Origin: Alkalihalobacillus deserti
GTDB taxonomy: Bacteria > Bacillota > Bacilli > Bacillales > Bacillaceae_D
NCBI RefSeq assembly: GCF_020734105.1
Contig: NZ_JAJAFR010000003.1
Coordinates: forward strand, 423,870 to 487,869
Direction: 5' to 3'
DNA length: 64,000 nt
Position 1 is the first letter of the stretch. Each line of letters starts with the position of its first letter. The position numbers and the translations under genes are program-made. Under the pieces are notes generated by a model. That model ran no database searches, was not told where the DNA came from, and saw only the letters and a list, made by a program, of their open reading frames with translations. Positions 1 through 9,074 of the stretch are shown piece after piece.

Positions 1-2
1 AT

Positions 3-347
3 CGAAAAGAAAACGATCAGTTAAAGTTAATTGAAGGTGAAGGATTGTTTGATCATAAAAATAATTCCTATGATTTAACGGATAAGACTTCGTATGTGGT
101 TGAAACGTATAATAACGAAGGCAAAAATCTTTTTTATCGGGAAGATAAGCAATTACTGTATTATACGGTGAAGGCAAATGACTTTGTCTTATGTTTTCAT
201 TATCCGCTTGATTCTTCCTGGAATAAAGAGAAAGTGAAACAGTTACATGATGAAGTATTTGGTGCTATAATGAATAGACAAGATGAACAATATCGTGATT
301 TTGCCATTAAATTATTAGGAGGGCTCAAACATGACAAGGAATCATGA
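3..347 (+). CDS. Hypothetical protein, 5' end outside window
   Basis: The reading frame is open to the left edge, so the start codon lies outside the window; a TTG at 45 is only an internal candidate. About 115 residues are visible. The sequence is hydrophilic and rich in Tyr, Lys and Asp, with no signal peptide, membrane segment or recognised motif. Its 3' end overlaps the next small gene by 17 nt, which suggests translational coupling. I do not recognise the family. Confidence 0.6.
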   Translation, partial: RKENDQLKLIEGEGLFDHKNNSYDLTDKTSYVVETYNNEGKNLFYREDKQLLYYTVKANDFVLCFHYPLDSSWNKEKVKQLHDEVFGAIMNRQDEQYRDFAIKLLGGLKHDKES

Positions 348-507
348 ACGTTTTGAAAATGATGATGTGATCCTAGTAGCTACAGCCCCTAGAGACACAA
401 GCGAACGCCGGAATAACGAGCGAATGTCTCAAATCCAAAGATCAAGCCGTAAAGTCTTGAGTAAAGTGAGAAAAGTGAATGAAAGTAGAATTTTTAAGCA
501 TAGATAA
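331..507 (+). CDS. Small basic hypothetical protein (58 aa)
   Basis: The ATG at 331 is preceded by AGGAGGG with good spacing and overlaps the end of the upstream gene. The product is 58 residues, starts MTRNHERFENDD, and has a strongly basic C-terminal half (RSSRKVLSKVRKVNE). It has no membrane segment and no family that I recognise. The strong ribosome-binding site, the overlap and the terminator 60 bp downstream support a real gene at the end of an operon. Confidence 0.6.
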   Translation: MTRNHERFENDDVILVATAPRDTSERRNNERMSQIQRSSRKVLSKVRKVNESRIFKHR

Positions 508-565
508 TATAGAAATTATTATACGTACCCATTAGAAGTCAACAACTTGAATAATAATATATTTA

Positions 566-595
566 GAGGATGAAATCAAATTTGATTTCATCCTC
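566..595 (+). terminator. Intrinsic terminator-like perfect palindrome
   Basis: GAGGATGAAATCAAA is followed directly by its exact reverse complement, a 15-bp stem, then TTCAAATTT. It lies downstream of the two-gene operon ending at 507. The T-tract is weak. Confidence 0.6.
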
Positions 596-997
596 TTCAA
601 ATTTAATTAACGTTTGCTAAAATAAATTTAACAATTAATTCCATAATATTCTTTGTGGTAATGGCTTCTAGACATTCGACTATAACAAAGAATAAGCTGT
701 TTTTCTTGTTTAAAAGGACTCGTTATCTTTTGGATTTTTTGTCTTCATCTGAACTTTTTTTATCATTTTGACCATACGTTAGAATGAAAAAGGGTTAAAA
801 AGGATGACTATAGTTATGATGGAATCCTTCTTAACCTTATCAAATTAACTAAAATGCATGACAGTAAACTAAATCACACTCAAATTTCCTCCTCCATCAG
901 ATGAAAGTAATGTTGCAATAAGGATCACAAAACCCTTGGTACATTAAACTTTATCGAAAGGGGAAGGCTAAAAAATAGCAAATAAAAAATATCTGGG
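596..997. other. Intergenic stretch, nothing recognised
   Basis: AT-rich sequence between a terminator and a decayed integrase. Short open frames show no ribosome-binding site and no recognisable product. Confidence 0.5.
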
Positions 998-1190
998 TTA
1001 TAACAAGTTTCTCATTAATTCATTAAATTTAATAAAAGTTTTTTCTATCCATTTATTGGAATTTATTGTGTGTGGATACGTGTGGCCGAGACGCTGTTGA
1101 ATCTCTTTAATTCCTATACCAACTTCAATAAGAAGGGAGGTATGGTGTGCCGATAAGAGTGTGGAGTTAGGTCTCGGATAATGCCTACTA
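998..1190 (-). pseudogene. Tyrosine recombinase/integrase C-terminal remnant
   Basis: The minus-strand translation contains SLLIEVGIGIKEIQQRLGH, the typical C-terminal block of phage-type tyrosine recombinases that carries the LGH motif. The adjacent frame just upstream encodes LTPHSYRHT, matching the HxxR box, so a frameshift near 1160 separates two parts of one ancestral motif. The catalytic Tyr box is degraded and the N-terminal two thirds are absent. It marks an old integration event and is certainly not functional. Confidence 0.75.
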
Positions 1191-1609
1191 TCTTCATAAA
1201 TACCATTGAGGTCGGTTCTTCCATTCATATTCGTATTTCCCCTAGCTTGGACATGAAATTATTTGGTTTTAAATTCTTCATAAAATTGCAATGTTTTAAG
1301 TCGATCCGAGTGGTCTTCTCGGATAGACGCGCAGTGAGTGAAGCCATTGCAACTCCGCATTACGAGAGAGGATACTAAAGGTTGAAAAAGGCATTTGTTT
1401 TTTCAAACATAGTTACTACTCCACTATGATGGGCTTGGTCAACTACTCTTTTCACGATTCAAACAAACACAACTGGGAAGGGGATGTTGGTATGGGACTA
1501 AACAACAATGGAAATGCTTTAATGATGTTGATGGTCCAGCACACGGTTCGCCCCACAATCAGGAAACATTAGTTCCCGATGATGAAAAAAGGTAAAAGGT
1601 GGGCTTCTT
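1191..1609. other. Intergenic stretch with degraded sequence
   Basis: No convincing gene. Around 1520-1585 one frame gives a protein-like string (GPAHGSPHNQETLVPDDE) that may be the tail of a lost gene; I cannot name it. Confidence 0.4.
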
Positions 1610-2347
1610 TTGTTACATTATTATCGTAAAGGTATAGGTGAACCGCTTATTTTAATACACGGTTTTTTAAGTACAAACCGTGTATATGATCAAGTTATTT
1701 CATATTTAACAAATAAATATGATGTAATTGCTATAGATTTACCAGGTCATGGGAAATCTCCGTTAACAAATGAAAAAACGGTCTATGACTATGCGAAAAA
1801 AATAATTGGTTTACTGACATCATTACAAATAAAAAATGCTACTTGGGTAGGTCACTCCATTGGTGGTTATATTACAATGGCAGCTGTAGAAAAATATCCA
1901 GAATACGTAAAAAGGGCTGCCTTTCTCTATTCTTCTCCTGTAGCTGATACGAAGAAGGAAAAGCAAGAACGAGACCAACATGTTGTTACGATAAAAACCA
2001 AAGGCTTAGATGCATTTATTAAAGAACGAATTCCTCTTTATTTTGCCTTTTACCCTGATCCAAAAGATTTAGAAGAAGCTTATAGGCATGCTGAACTAAC
2101 AACAACTGAAGGTGCAATTGTAGCTACATATGCAATGAAGGAACGTCCGGACCAAGTCAATATGGTCAATCAAACACAAATCCCCCTCTTTTTTTTAGAA
2201 GGAAAAAAAGATTTATTAGAAAAACCTTTTCATTCATCAACCCCTTTAATTACAAAGGCGATGACAGATACTTCTCATATGGGGATGTTTGATAACCCAG
2301 AGCAATTTATCAATAAGCTGCAAAGATGGCTTGTAAAAACATATTAA
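1610..2347 (+). CDS. Alpha/beta-fold hydrolase
   Basis: A 245-residue cytosolic alpha/beta hydrolase. The oxyanion-hole region LILIHGFLST is near residues 13-22, the nucleophile elbow GHSIGG (Ser) near residue 83, and the likely catalytic His in DTSHMGMFDNP near the C-terminus, with an acid in the preceding KKDLLEKP segment. The start is a TTG preceded by AGGTGGG at suitable spacing. It is monocistronic, between degraded sequence and a gene-poor gap. The family includes esterases, lactonases and haloperoxidase-like enzymes, and nothing here fixes the substrate. Confidence 0.85.
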   Translation: MLHYYRKGIGEPLILIHGFLSTNRVYDQVISYLTNKYDVIAIDLPGHGKSPLTNEKTVYDYAKKIIGLLTSLQIKNATWVGHSIGGYITMAAVEKYPEYVKRAAFLYSSPVADTKKEKQERDQHVVTIKTKGLDAFIKERIPLYFAFYPDPKDLEEAYRHAELTTTEGAIVATYAMKERPDQVNMVNQTQIPLFFLEGKKDLLEKPFHSSTPLITKAMTDTSHMGMFDNPEQFINKLQRWLVKTY

Positions 2348-2922
2348 TATGTTCGTGTATTTTTAATAAGCGATAGCATTAACCTTGTTTAGGGAATATA
2401 TCAAGGATTGTAATTGACTATATCTAAATCTCAACTACATTTGTATAAAAGGTAAAGGGCGAACGATTAATTCTCCCTTATTATTATATAAAATGCTCAG
2501 GAAAAGTATTTATGAGTAAACAACTCCGCTGTCGAGTGGCGAGTGCTTGAGTAGCCAACGTTTGATTTGGCACACTTATCGAATTAAGGTGGACATAATT
2601 ATTTGCATAAACAGACGCTTGACTTGTTAGGCTTCACACGATGAATCAAGAACGAAGCCCTTGATTGAAAACTTTAGATATTTTTATATCTATTGGAATG
2701 CCTCTATTTTTGACTTATTTTCAATTTTGTTTATTATTCATTCAAATGAAAGAAATATATGTATCACATTGAGATTTGATATTGTTGAAATGGTAACTAA
2801 ATAGATAATCTCACTTAAACTAAAGACAAAGGTCTTTCAAGGACTACAAAAAAAATATGTATATCTAACACAATAGATGCTATCCTTAAAGAGGAGAAAT
2901 ATAGAGTAAGGGAGTTTTCAAA
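2348..2922. other. Long gap without recognised gene
   Basis: 575 bp of AT-rich sequence with no ORF carrying a ribosome-binding site. The promoter of the downstream desaturase gene should lie in its distal part, but I cannot assign -35/-10 boxes with confidence. Confidence 0.5.
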
Positions 2923-3816
2923 TTGTTAACTAACCACTTAGATTTTCGATTAGAAGCTAAAATTAAAGAAATATATGAGGAGCACAAAATTCGCTCTGCA
3001 AAAGTAGATTGGGGTTATTACGAGTTCTTACCATGGGATAAAGCTCAAGATTTCAGAAGATTACCATGGGATAAAAGCCAAGTCACTCTCCCTAGTAGTT
3101 TGATTACCGCTGTTGAAACAGCCTTACTTACTGAAGTGAATTTACCTTGGTTTACTTCTCACTTGGAACAAACATTTAAAGGTAGTTTATCTGTTATCAC
3201 TGACTTTGTTCGTACTTGGACAGCAGAAGAAGATCAACATTCTAATCTTCTTGAAAATTATTTAATTATTACTCGAAACGTAGACCCTAAGCGATTACAC
3301 GAACTTCACAAACAAACTGTTGAGGGTGGATGGTCACCTGATTTCCATACCCCATTTGAAACAATGGTATACACAACACTTCAAGAACTTGCGACTATGG
3401 TATTTTACAACAACGTAGCCAAAGTTGCTGGTCCGCACGATAAAGATTTATCTACTCTTTTAAGAAGATTGGCTAAAGATGAAATATTACACTATGCATT
3501 CTATCGAGACGTAGTAAAGTTCCATTTACAAATAGAACCAAATTATTGTTACTATTTAGGTTATGTTATAAGAAATTTCCAAATGCCAGGAACAGTAATG
3601 CCTGATTTTGAAGACAGAATGAGTATTATTGCAAAAGAGGCGAATTATGGTCCTCTTGAGTATTTTGACCAAGTATTAGATGTTATTGTTGAGTATTGGG
3701 AGTTGGAAAAATTAAGACCAATTGCTCCTGAAGCGGAGAAAGCTCGCGTAGATATTATTTCTTATCGTGACCGATTAAAAAAAGTACGAGACCGATTAGC
3801 TAGAAATAAAAAATAG
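2923..3816 (+). CDS. Acyl-ACP desaturase family diiron protein
   Basis: A 297-residue soluble ferritin-like diiron protein resembling stearoyl-ACP desaturases (FA_desaturase_2, as in plants and mycobacterial DesA). Two carboxylate/His clusters are visible: TAEEDQHSNLL (EExxH) and AKDEILHYAFY (DExxH), with further Glu ligands in ALLTEVNLP and TLQELAT. These enzymes insert a double bond into acyl chains bound to acyl carrier protein, using O2 and ferredoxin. The start is TTG after GGGAG. There are no membrane segments, unlike the integral-membrane Des of Bacillus subtilis. A redox partner is not adjacent. Family assignment is good; the exact substrate is unknown. Confidence 0.8.
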   Translation: MLTNHLDFRLEAKIKEIYEEHKIRSAKVDWGYYEFLPWDKAQDFRRLPWDKSQVTLPSSLITAVETALLTEVNLPWFTSHLEQTFKGSLSVITDFVRTWTAEEDQHSNLLENYLIITRNVDPKRLHELHKQTVEGGWSPDFHTPFETMVYTTLQELATMVFYNNVAKVAGPHDKDLSTLLRRLAKDEILHYAFYRDVVKFHLQIEPNYCYYLGYVIRNFQMPGTVMPDFEDRMSIIAKEANYGPLEYFDQVLDVIVEYWELEKLRPIAPEAEKARVDIISYRDRLKKVRDRLARNKK

Positions 3817-3823
3817 TTTTAAA

Positions 3824-3851
3824 AAAGGACAAGCGTTTTGGATTGTCCTTT
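3824..3851 (+). terminator. Intrinsic terminator after desaturase gene
   Basis: The AAAGGACA/TGTCCTTT stem with a 12-nt loop lies 8 bp after the stop codon. Confidence 0.7.
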
Positions 3852-3929
3852 CGCTGTGAATGTTACTTAACCCCAACATATTTTCCAACGGGGCTTCATC
3901 TAGATGTTGTACCATTTGCTAAGTTTATA

Positions 3930-3974
3930 AATCAAAGGCATGGGTACTTTATAAAGTTTCCATGCCTTTGATTA
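3930..3974 (-). terminator. Intrinsic terminator for the deacetylase gene
   Basis: A perfect 14-bp stem, AATCAAAGGCATGG, with its complement across a 16-nt loop. It lies downstream of the minus-strand gene ending at 4028. Confidence 0.75.
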
Positions 3975-4027
3975 ATTATCGTAAACTTGTTTTATTGACA
4001 ACCTTTTATTATGATCACTATGGACAA

Positions 4028-5131
4028 CTAAGAATGTTCTTCTACAGTTTGCTTAGCTAATAATGTTTGTAACGTTACAAATTTATAGCCTTTTTTCTGT
4101 AGGTCATCAATAATTCTTGGTAGTGCCTCTACTGATCCGTCTAAAAGTCGACCATATTGGAAATTGTGTTGTAAGATAATCCCTCCAGGAGAAATATCGC
4201 GGTTAACTATCTCCAGAATATCATCTGCAGGTAGTCCACTCCAATCTAGAGTATCAACAGACCACAAAATGTTCCGCATTCCCATTTTATTTAAAATGAC
4301 CTTATCGGCTTTGGTCATCGCACCATAAGGAGGTCTAAATAAATCCGGTTTTTTTCCAACAACCTTTTGCAATTCCTGTTGGGTTGATTGTATTTCTTCT
4401 TGTATCCTCGATGACCACTTTTTTCTTAGATCTGGATGATGCCATGTGTGGTTTCCAATGCCGTGACCTTCATTAACTATACGCTTCATTATCTCTGGGT
4501 AAGTGGTAATTTCCCGACCAACAACAAAAAACGTTGCCGGTACTCCTTTTTCTTTTAGGATATCAAGAATCATAGGGGTATAATGGTTTTCTGGGCCGTC
4601 ATCAAAAGTTAAAGCAACAAGCATAGATGATGTATCCACTTTGTTCAATTCATTAGGCTGTATGTGAATATTAGTCGTAATAAATGTTCTTTTTACTTTT
4701 GGATCATATTTTACATTCATACCTAATTTTTTAACTACATCAATTAACGGAATAAATGGTTCCCCATTAAATTCAATCGTTTCCGTTGAAAGAGAACCTC
4801 TTTTCCATGTGCCCGTGACTCTGTCGAAGTCATCTGTAAAGTCTTTTTCTACTGGTAGTGCAAACATTCGTTCTTTTGATTGGAATACAACCGAACGATA
4901 TTCCTCGTTCCAATCCACTAAAGTACCTGTATGCTTCAAAAAGATAGCTGGTACAAGTAAATGTCCCTCTCTCATAATAAACCTTGTATTTACTGCCTCA
5001 CCATCAATAAAAATCGGCGCTTCCGAAAGCTGCGATTCTTGAGCATAAACATTTGTATATGTACAAGTGAAGAGAAGCAAGAGAAGCATGATACAAATAT
5101 AAATTTGCTGTTGTATGGCACCTTTTTTCAT
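4028..5131 (-). CDS. Secreted polysaccharide deacetylase with copper amine oxidase-like N-terminal domain
   Basis: A 367-residue exported protein. A basic, hydrophobic N-terminal signal (about residues 1-30) ends near VYAQ. A copper amine oxidase N-like beta domain follows (residues about 35-150), then a NodB-homology deacetylase domain with LTFDDGPE (catalytic and metal Asp), GNHTWHHPDL (metal His pair) and RPPYGAM. It probably removes acetyl groups from cell-wall peptidoglycan or a related polymer outside the membrane. ATG at 5131 is preferred because AAGGAG lies 9 nt upstream; the in-frame ATG nine bases earlier touches that site. It has its own terminator and appears monocistronic. Confidence 0.88.
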   Translation of the reverse strand: MKKGAIQQQIYICIMLLLLLFTCTYTNVYAQESQLSEAPIFIDGEAVNTRFIMREGHLLVPAIFLKHTGTLVDWNEEYRSVVFQSKERMFALPVEKDFTDDFDRVTGTWKRGSLSTETIEFNGEPFIPLIDVVKKLGMNVKYDPKVKRTFITTNIHIQPNELNKVDTSSMLVALTFDDGPENHYTPMILDILKEKGVPATFFVVGREITTYPEIMKRIVNEGHGIGNHTWHHPDLRKKWSSRIQEEIQSTQQELQKVVGKKPDLFRPPYGAMTKADKVILNKMGMRNILWSVDTLDWSGLPADDILEIVNRDISPGGIILQHNFQYGRLLDGSVEALPRIIDDLQKKGYKFVTLQTLLAKQTVEEHS

Positions 5132-5787
5132 GATTTCCATCTCCTTATTTCCGAGTTAAATCTTAGATGTAGAACAATATTAAAGTGTGTCAATTTGATA
5201 ATAAATATAACTTTTTATTGTTTTTGTCGTAAACTAATCAAAATTAGGTACCAAAACTTTATTACAACCTAAATTACACTTCGGTAAGAATTCATAAAGC
5301 GTGTTAAAAGGAAGTTTTCAATATGCTATGGCATAATATCAAAAGAAAGGAAACAGGCTTTCTATCAGTCTTACTCGCGAAAAAAAACCTGAATCGTTTA
5401 AAACAAACCCAACGAAAAAAGAAATTGTGTATGCCTATTTCACTAAAATAGCATAAATTAGAAGCAATCATTTATGTTATTCTTGATCCAATTGAATTTG
5501 TGAAGAACAGCCTAAATATTTTTGATATTACTCAATATATAATGATAGAAAGTTTGTAGTAAGTAGTTTGTTTTGACCTAATTCGAAAAGCTTTAGGAAA
5601 CGCCTTAAATGGCAAACAAAAAAAGGAGTACATAGAATTGGTCGATCATCTTTCCCAATACAAATTATCTTTTAATACTAGATTAATTTACTCGTATTTG
5701 TTAGAAATTAAGCATTGCATTGTTGGAAGCAACAAGATTTGACCATTAAATGCCCAAGTTGCCATAGTATGAAAAATAGAAGGACAA
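5132..5787. other. Long gap with degraded sequence
   Basis: No intact gene. Near 5735-5780 one frame reads TIKCPSCHSMKNRRTNG, reminiscent of a Cys-rich transposase N-terminus, but it is too short to assign. The promoter for the deacetylase gene should lie in the first 100 bp. Confidence 0.4.
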
Positions 5788-6130
5788 ATGGTTAGTTTAG
5801 ATGAGAATGAATTTGTTGTTATGGTTAATGATTATTTAACGGAAGAAGAAAAACAACATTTTATAAGACCTGAAAAAATAGAAGGTTATCGAATCATGTT
5901 CGAAGAAAATACTCGCTTTTTCGATGAAAACAACAATGAACTACGATTAGAAGAAGCCTATCCATCGTTTCATACAAAGATATGGGTTAAGGGGGAGTTT
6001 TGATTCTCATGTTACTGAAATAAAGGAAGAAGTTGACGAAGACCTACTTCAAAATCTTCCCACTTATCTTACAGTAAAAGTAAAAATTTGTACGAATCTC
6101 AATGTCATTCATAACATTGAGAAACAAAAC
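5788..6130 (+). pseudogene. Frameshifted hypothetical gene
   Basis: An ATG at 5788 after GAAGGA opens a 71-residue acidic frame ending at 6003. The shifted frame immediately after it continues in protein-like sequence (SHVTEIKEEVDEDLLQNL, then LTVKVKICTN) to about 6130, suggesting one ancestral gene broken by a frameshift near 6000. No family is recognised and no membrane segments are present. A terminator follows at 6143. It could instead be a genuine short gene with an unrelated tail. Confidence 0.4.
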
Positions 6131-6142
6131 TATTCGTCAAAT

Positions 6143-6172
6143 AAGACCTGGAATACAATTATTCCAGGTCTT
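6143..6172. terminator. Bidirectional terminator
   Basis: The AAGACCTGGAATA/TATTCCAGGTCTT stem with a 4-nt loop sits between convergent units. Confidence 0.75.
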
Positions 6173-6221
6173 TCGATAATAATTGGAAGAATGGTAGTGA
6201 TGATTTATTGAAATATCCCTA

Positions 6222-6842
6222 TTATGTATTTCCTTTGGCTGGAATCGGATGTGCTTTAAGAATTCTAGCAAAGTATGCTAAATTGTAGGTCATCATCTTT
6301 GTATTTTTTTGTGTGAATTCGTTATCTTTCCCGCCTTCCATATAAGAAGGTCCGGGACCGGCTTCACCAACCCAATAAGCATCAACGTTGGGAGGGATCG
6401 TAAACCCGATATGCTGGAGACCATACAATAGCGATTTTGCTGAATCTTTGGCTCCATCTTCGTTGCCTGTAACGACAGCACCTGCAACCTTATTATAATA
6501 AATTGCTTGGCCCTTTTCATTTTTCTCCCCACTTGAAGCATATAATCGCTCCATTACGAGCGTGGATATACTGCTTTTTTCACCGATCCAGATCGGTGTT
6601 CCTATAATAAGAATATCAGAAGAAAGAACTTTGTTCATGATTTTTGGCCATTCATCACCATCGCCCATATCAGGTTTCATACCAGGAGTAATTTGGTAAT
6701 CAGCTATGCGGATCTCCTCAGTTCCAATATTCTCTTTTTCTAGCCATTCTACTGCTTTTTGCAAAAGAGCGCTTGTGTGAGACGGTTCTTCACTTGGTTT
6801 TAATGAACAATTTAATAATAGAGCTCTCATACTAGTTATCAT
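6222..6842 (-). CDS. Flavodoxin-fold NAD(P)H-dependent FMN reductase
   Basis: A 206-residue cytosolic protein of the flavodoxin-like NADPH-dependent FMN reductase family. The N-terminal MRALLLNCSLKPSEEPSHTS segment fits the phosphate-binding loop, and GTPIWIGEKSS near residues 80-90 is the typical flavin-contact motif. It probably reduces quinones, azo compounds or disulfide-type substrates with a flavin. Its ATG overlaps the egtD stop (ATGA), so it is the third gene of the egtB-egtD operon and may supply reducing power or recycle a product. That link is inferred from position only. Confidence 0.8.
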   Translation of the reverse strand: MITSMRALLLNCSLKPSEEPSHTSALLQKAVEWLEKENIGTEEIRIADYQITPGMKPDMGDGDEWPKIMNKVLSSDILIIGTPIWIGEKSSISTLVMERLYASSGEKNEKGQAIYYNKVAGAVVTGNEDGAKDSAKSLLYGLQHIGFTIPPNVDAYWVGEAGPGPSYMEGGKDNEFTQKNTKMMTYNLAYFARILKAHPIPAKGNT

Positions 6843-7807
6843 CCTTTCAAAGGTTCGATATAAGTTAAGGCAAAATGATTGTGTTGATCACTCCAAGCTT
6901 TTTGAAAGCCAAGGCCAGCTTTATTTAATGTTTGTTGGAAATCTTCAAGGTCAAACTTATATGAATTCTCTGTATGAATGGTTTCTCCACGATCAAATGA
7001 AAAGATTTCTTCATCGATTGATACCTCTTGGGCCGTCTTACTAACGAGGTGCATTTCGATTCGGCTTTTTTCATTGTTGAAAAAAGCATGATGAGCGAAA
7101 TTTTCCACTTGGAAGTTGGCATTGAGCTCACGATTGATTCGATCTAAAAGGTTTTTATTAAATGCGGCAGTAATGCCTGCTGAATCGTTATAAGCTGCTT
7201 CTAATAATGTTGGTGATTTCTTTAAGTCAATGCCAATGATTAATCCATCATCGGGGTTTAAATTTTGAGCCAATTGCTGCAAAAACTCGTTTCTGTCGTT
7301 TTCGTCAAAGTTTCCGATTGTTGATCCAAGGAATAAAACCACTTTCTTTTCTTCAGTGCCTTGACATAAAAACGATAATGCCTGTGTGTAATCGGCGCGG
7401 ATTGCATTTACATCCAATAGAGGGTAGGCGTCTAATAATTTTTCAACTGTGCACTGTAAAGCTTCTTGTGAAATGTCAATCGGAATATAACGGTTTCCTT
7501 CTTTTAAAGATTCTAAAATAAGTTGAATTTTTTCTTCGCTGCCGCAGCCTAACTCAATTAAGGGTGTGTTATGACCAATAAAAGCACAAATGTCAGCGTG
7601 AAAAGTTGTAAGGATCTCTTTTTCAGCGCGAGTTAAGTAATATTCAGGCAATGTGGTGATTTGATTAAAAAGCCTGCTTCCATTTTCATCGTAAAACAGC
7701 TTCGGATGTAATTGCTTTTGATTTTGTCTCAAGCCCGTCAAGACCTCTTCTTTTAAAGAGAAGAGGGACGGATTCATGTCCGTAATGGCATGGACTGTTT
7801 GCGTCAT
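6839..7807 (-). CDS. egtD: L-histidine N(alpha)-methyltransferase, EgtD-like
   Basis: A 322-residue SAM-dependent methyltransferase of the EgtD family (DUF2260), which trimethylates histidine to hercynine, the first step of ergothioneine synthesis. Characteristic features are PKLFYDENGSRLF and ITTLPEYYLTRAE near the N-terminus, the SAM-binding ELGCGSEEK near residue 85, and VLFLGSTIGNF near residue 160. Length is normal. The start follows AAGGAGG and lies right after the egtB stop codon, so the two are co-transcribed. An EgtB-type neighbour makes the assignment strong. Confidence 0.9.
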   Translation of the reverse strand: MTQTVHAITDMNPSLFSLKEEVLTGLRQNQKQLHPKLFYDENGSRLFNQITTLPEYYLTRAEKEILTTFHADICAFIGHNTPLIELGCGSEEKIQLILESLKEGNRYIPIDISQEALQCTVEKLLDAYPLLDVNAIRADYTQALSFLCQGTEEKKVVLFLGSTIGNFDENDRNEFLQQLAQNLNPDDGLIIGIDLKKSPTLLEAAYNDSAGITAAFNKNLLDRINRELNANFQVENFAHHAFFNNEKSRIEMHLVSKTAQEVSIDEEIFSFDRGETIHTENSYKFDLEDFQQTLNKAGLGFQKAWSDQHNHFALTYIEPLKG

Positions 7808-7808
7808 A

Positions 7809-9074
7809 TTACTTTTCCTCCTTGGCTAAACGAATTCCGCTGAACTGCCACCTTTTATCGGGGTGGAAGAAATTACGGTAGTTTAATCGAATATGGTTAC
7901 GAGGTGTTGCACTCGATCCACCGCGTAATACCATTTGGTTACTCATAAATTTCGCATTGTATTCTCCTAATGCACCTTCTAGTCTGGCACTTTGCGGATA
8001 AGGTGTATAAGGACTACATGTCCATTCCCAGACTGTGCCAAAGATTGTTTTAGCATATTCATAACTCTCATTTAAAAGAAGATTTTCTAGAAATTTCCCT
8101 TCAACTGGTTCATTTCGAAAAGCATGTTCCCACTCTTGTTCGGTCGGAAGGCGATATCCAGCCCACCTTGCATAGGCATCGGCTTCATAAAAGCTAATAT
8201 GAGTTATAGGTTGATTCTTTTCAACTGGTTTCAATCCAGAGAGTGTAAATTGATACCAGGTACCGTCGATGTATTCCCAATAAAGTGGCGCTTGCCAGTT
8301 TTTTTCATTAACAGTTGCCCAGCCGTCAGAAAGCCAGTAATCTGGTGTCTTATATCCTTCTTTTTCGATAAATTCTATATATTCACCATTTGTTACTGGC
8401 CTGTTAGCGATTGCATACGGGTACAGGTAGTGCTTATGCGCCGGTTGCTCATTATCAAAAGAAAAATCCTTATTATTGGTTCCAATCGTAGTGAGGCCCT
8501 CTTGGAAATAAGTCCATTTTAATGAGGGTAATGACGAATGTTCAGGTAGATGCTCAATGTCTTTTTTATAGACTGGCTTTAAAGGATTGATTGAAAAATT
8601 AAATTTAAGATCAGTAATTAAAAGCTCTTGATGCTGCTGCTCATGGTGAATTCCTAATTGAATCAAAGAAAGGAACTTTTCATCTAGCTCATCACTTTGA
8701 GTTAAAAGGGTAATAATTTCTGTGTCGACTGCACGCCGGTAATCTAACACTTCTTTTACAGTCGGACGGGAAATAAGCCCTCTTTTTGATCTCGGGAAAG
8801 GCTTACTTAATGTTTCATAATAGGAATTAAACAGGTTACGTGCATCTTTTAAAAAATGGTTATGACCAGGTTTATAATCCATTAATATAAAGTCCTCAAA
8901 AAACCAAGTTGTGTGGGCTAGATGCCACTTGGGTGGACTCACATCTGCCATCGCCTGAATTCCGAAGTCCTCGATTTCTAATGGTTCAACGATTTTTAGT
9001 GTTAAGTTCCTCGTATACTGGTATTGTTCTAACAATCCCTTTCTACTTTTTGTTAGGCTACTAATAATAATCAC
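7809..9074 (-). CDS. egtB: Ergothioneine sulfoxide synthase, EgtB-like
   Basis: A 421-residue iron enzyme with an N-terminal DinB-like helical domain and a C-terminal formylglycine-generating-enzyme (FGE-sulfatase) domain. The iron-binding histidines are in WHLAHTTWFFED and in IHHEQQHQE (HxxxHxE). C-terminal RLPTEQEWEHA, GTVWEWTCSPY and LRGGSSAT are typical of the FGE fold. It joins hercynine to a thiol donor (gamma-Glu-Cys or Cys) using O2. The GTG start at 9074 overlaps the GAGGAG site, so the true start may be a few codons later. First gene of the egtB-egtD-reductase operon; no egtA, egtC or egtE homologue is adjacent. Confidence 0.9.
   Translation of the reverse strand: MIIISSLTKSRKGLLEQYQYTRNLTLKIVEPLEIEDFGIQAMADVSPPKWHLAHTTWFFEDFILMDYKPGHNHFLKDARNLFNSYYETLSKPFPRSKRGLISRPTVKEVLDYRRAVDTEIITLLTQSDELDEKFLSLIQLGIHHEQQHQELLITDLKFNFSINPLKPVYKKDIEHLPEHSSLPSLKWTYFQEGLTTIGTNNKDFSFDNEQPAHKHYLYPYAIANRPVTNGEYIEFIEKEGYKTPDYWLSDGWATVNEKNWQAPLYWEYIDGTWYQFTLSGLKPVEKNQPITHISFYEADAYARWAGYRLPTEQEWEHAFRNEPVEGKFLENLLLNESYEYAKTIFGTVWEWTCSPYTPYPQSARLEGALGEYNAKFMSNQMVLRGGSSATPRNHIRLNYRNFFHPDKRWQFSGIRLAKEEK

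Noticed and set aside
1181..1378. 65-codon plus-strand ORF
   Set aside because: No ribosome-binding site and antisense to the integrase remnant.
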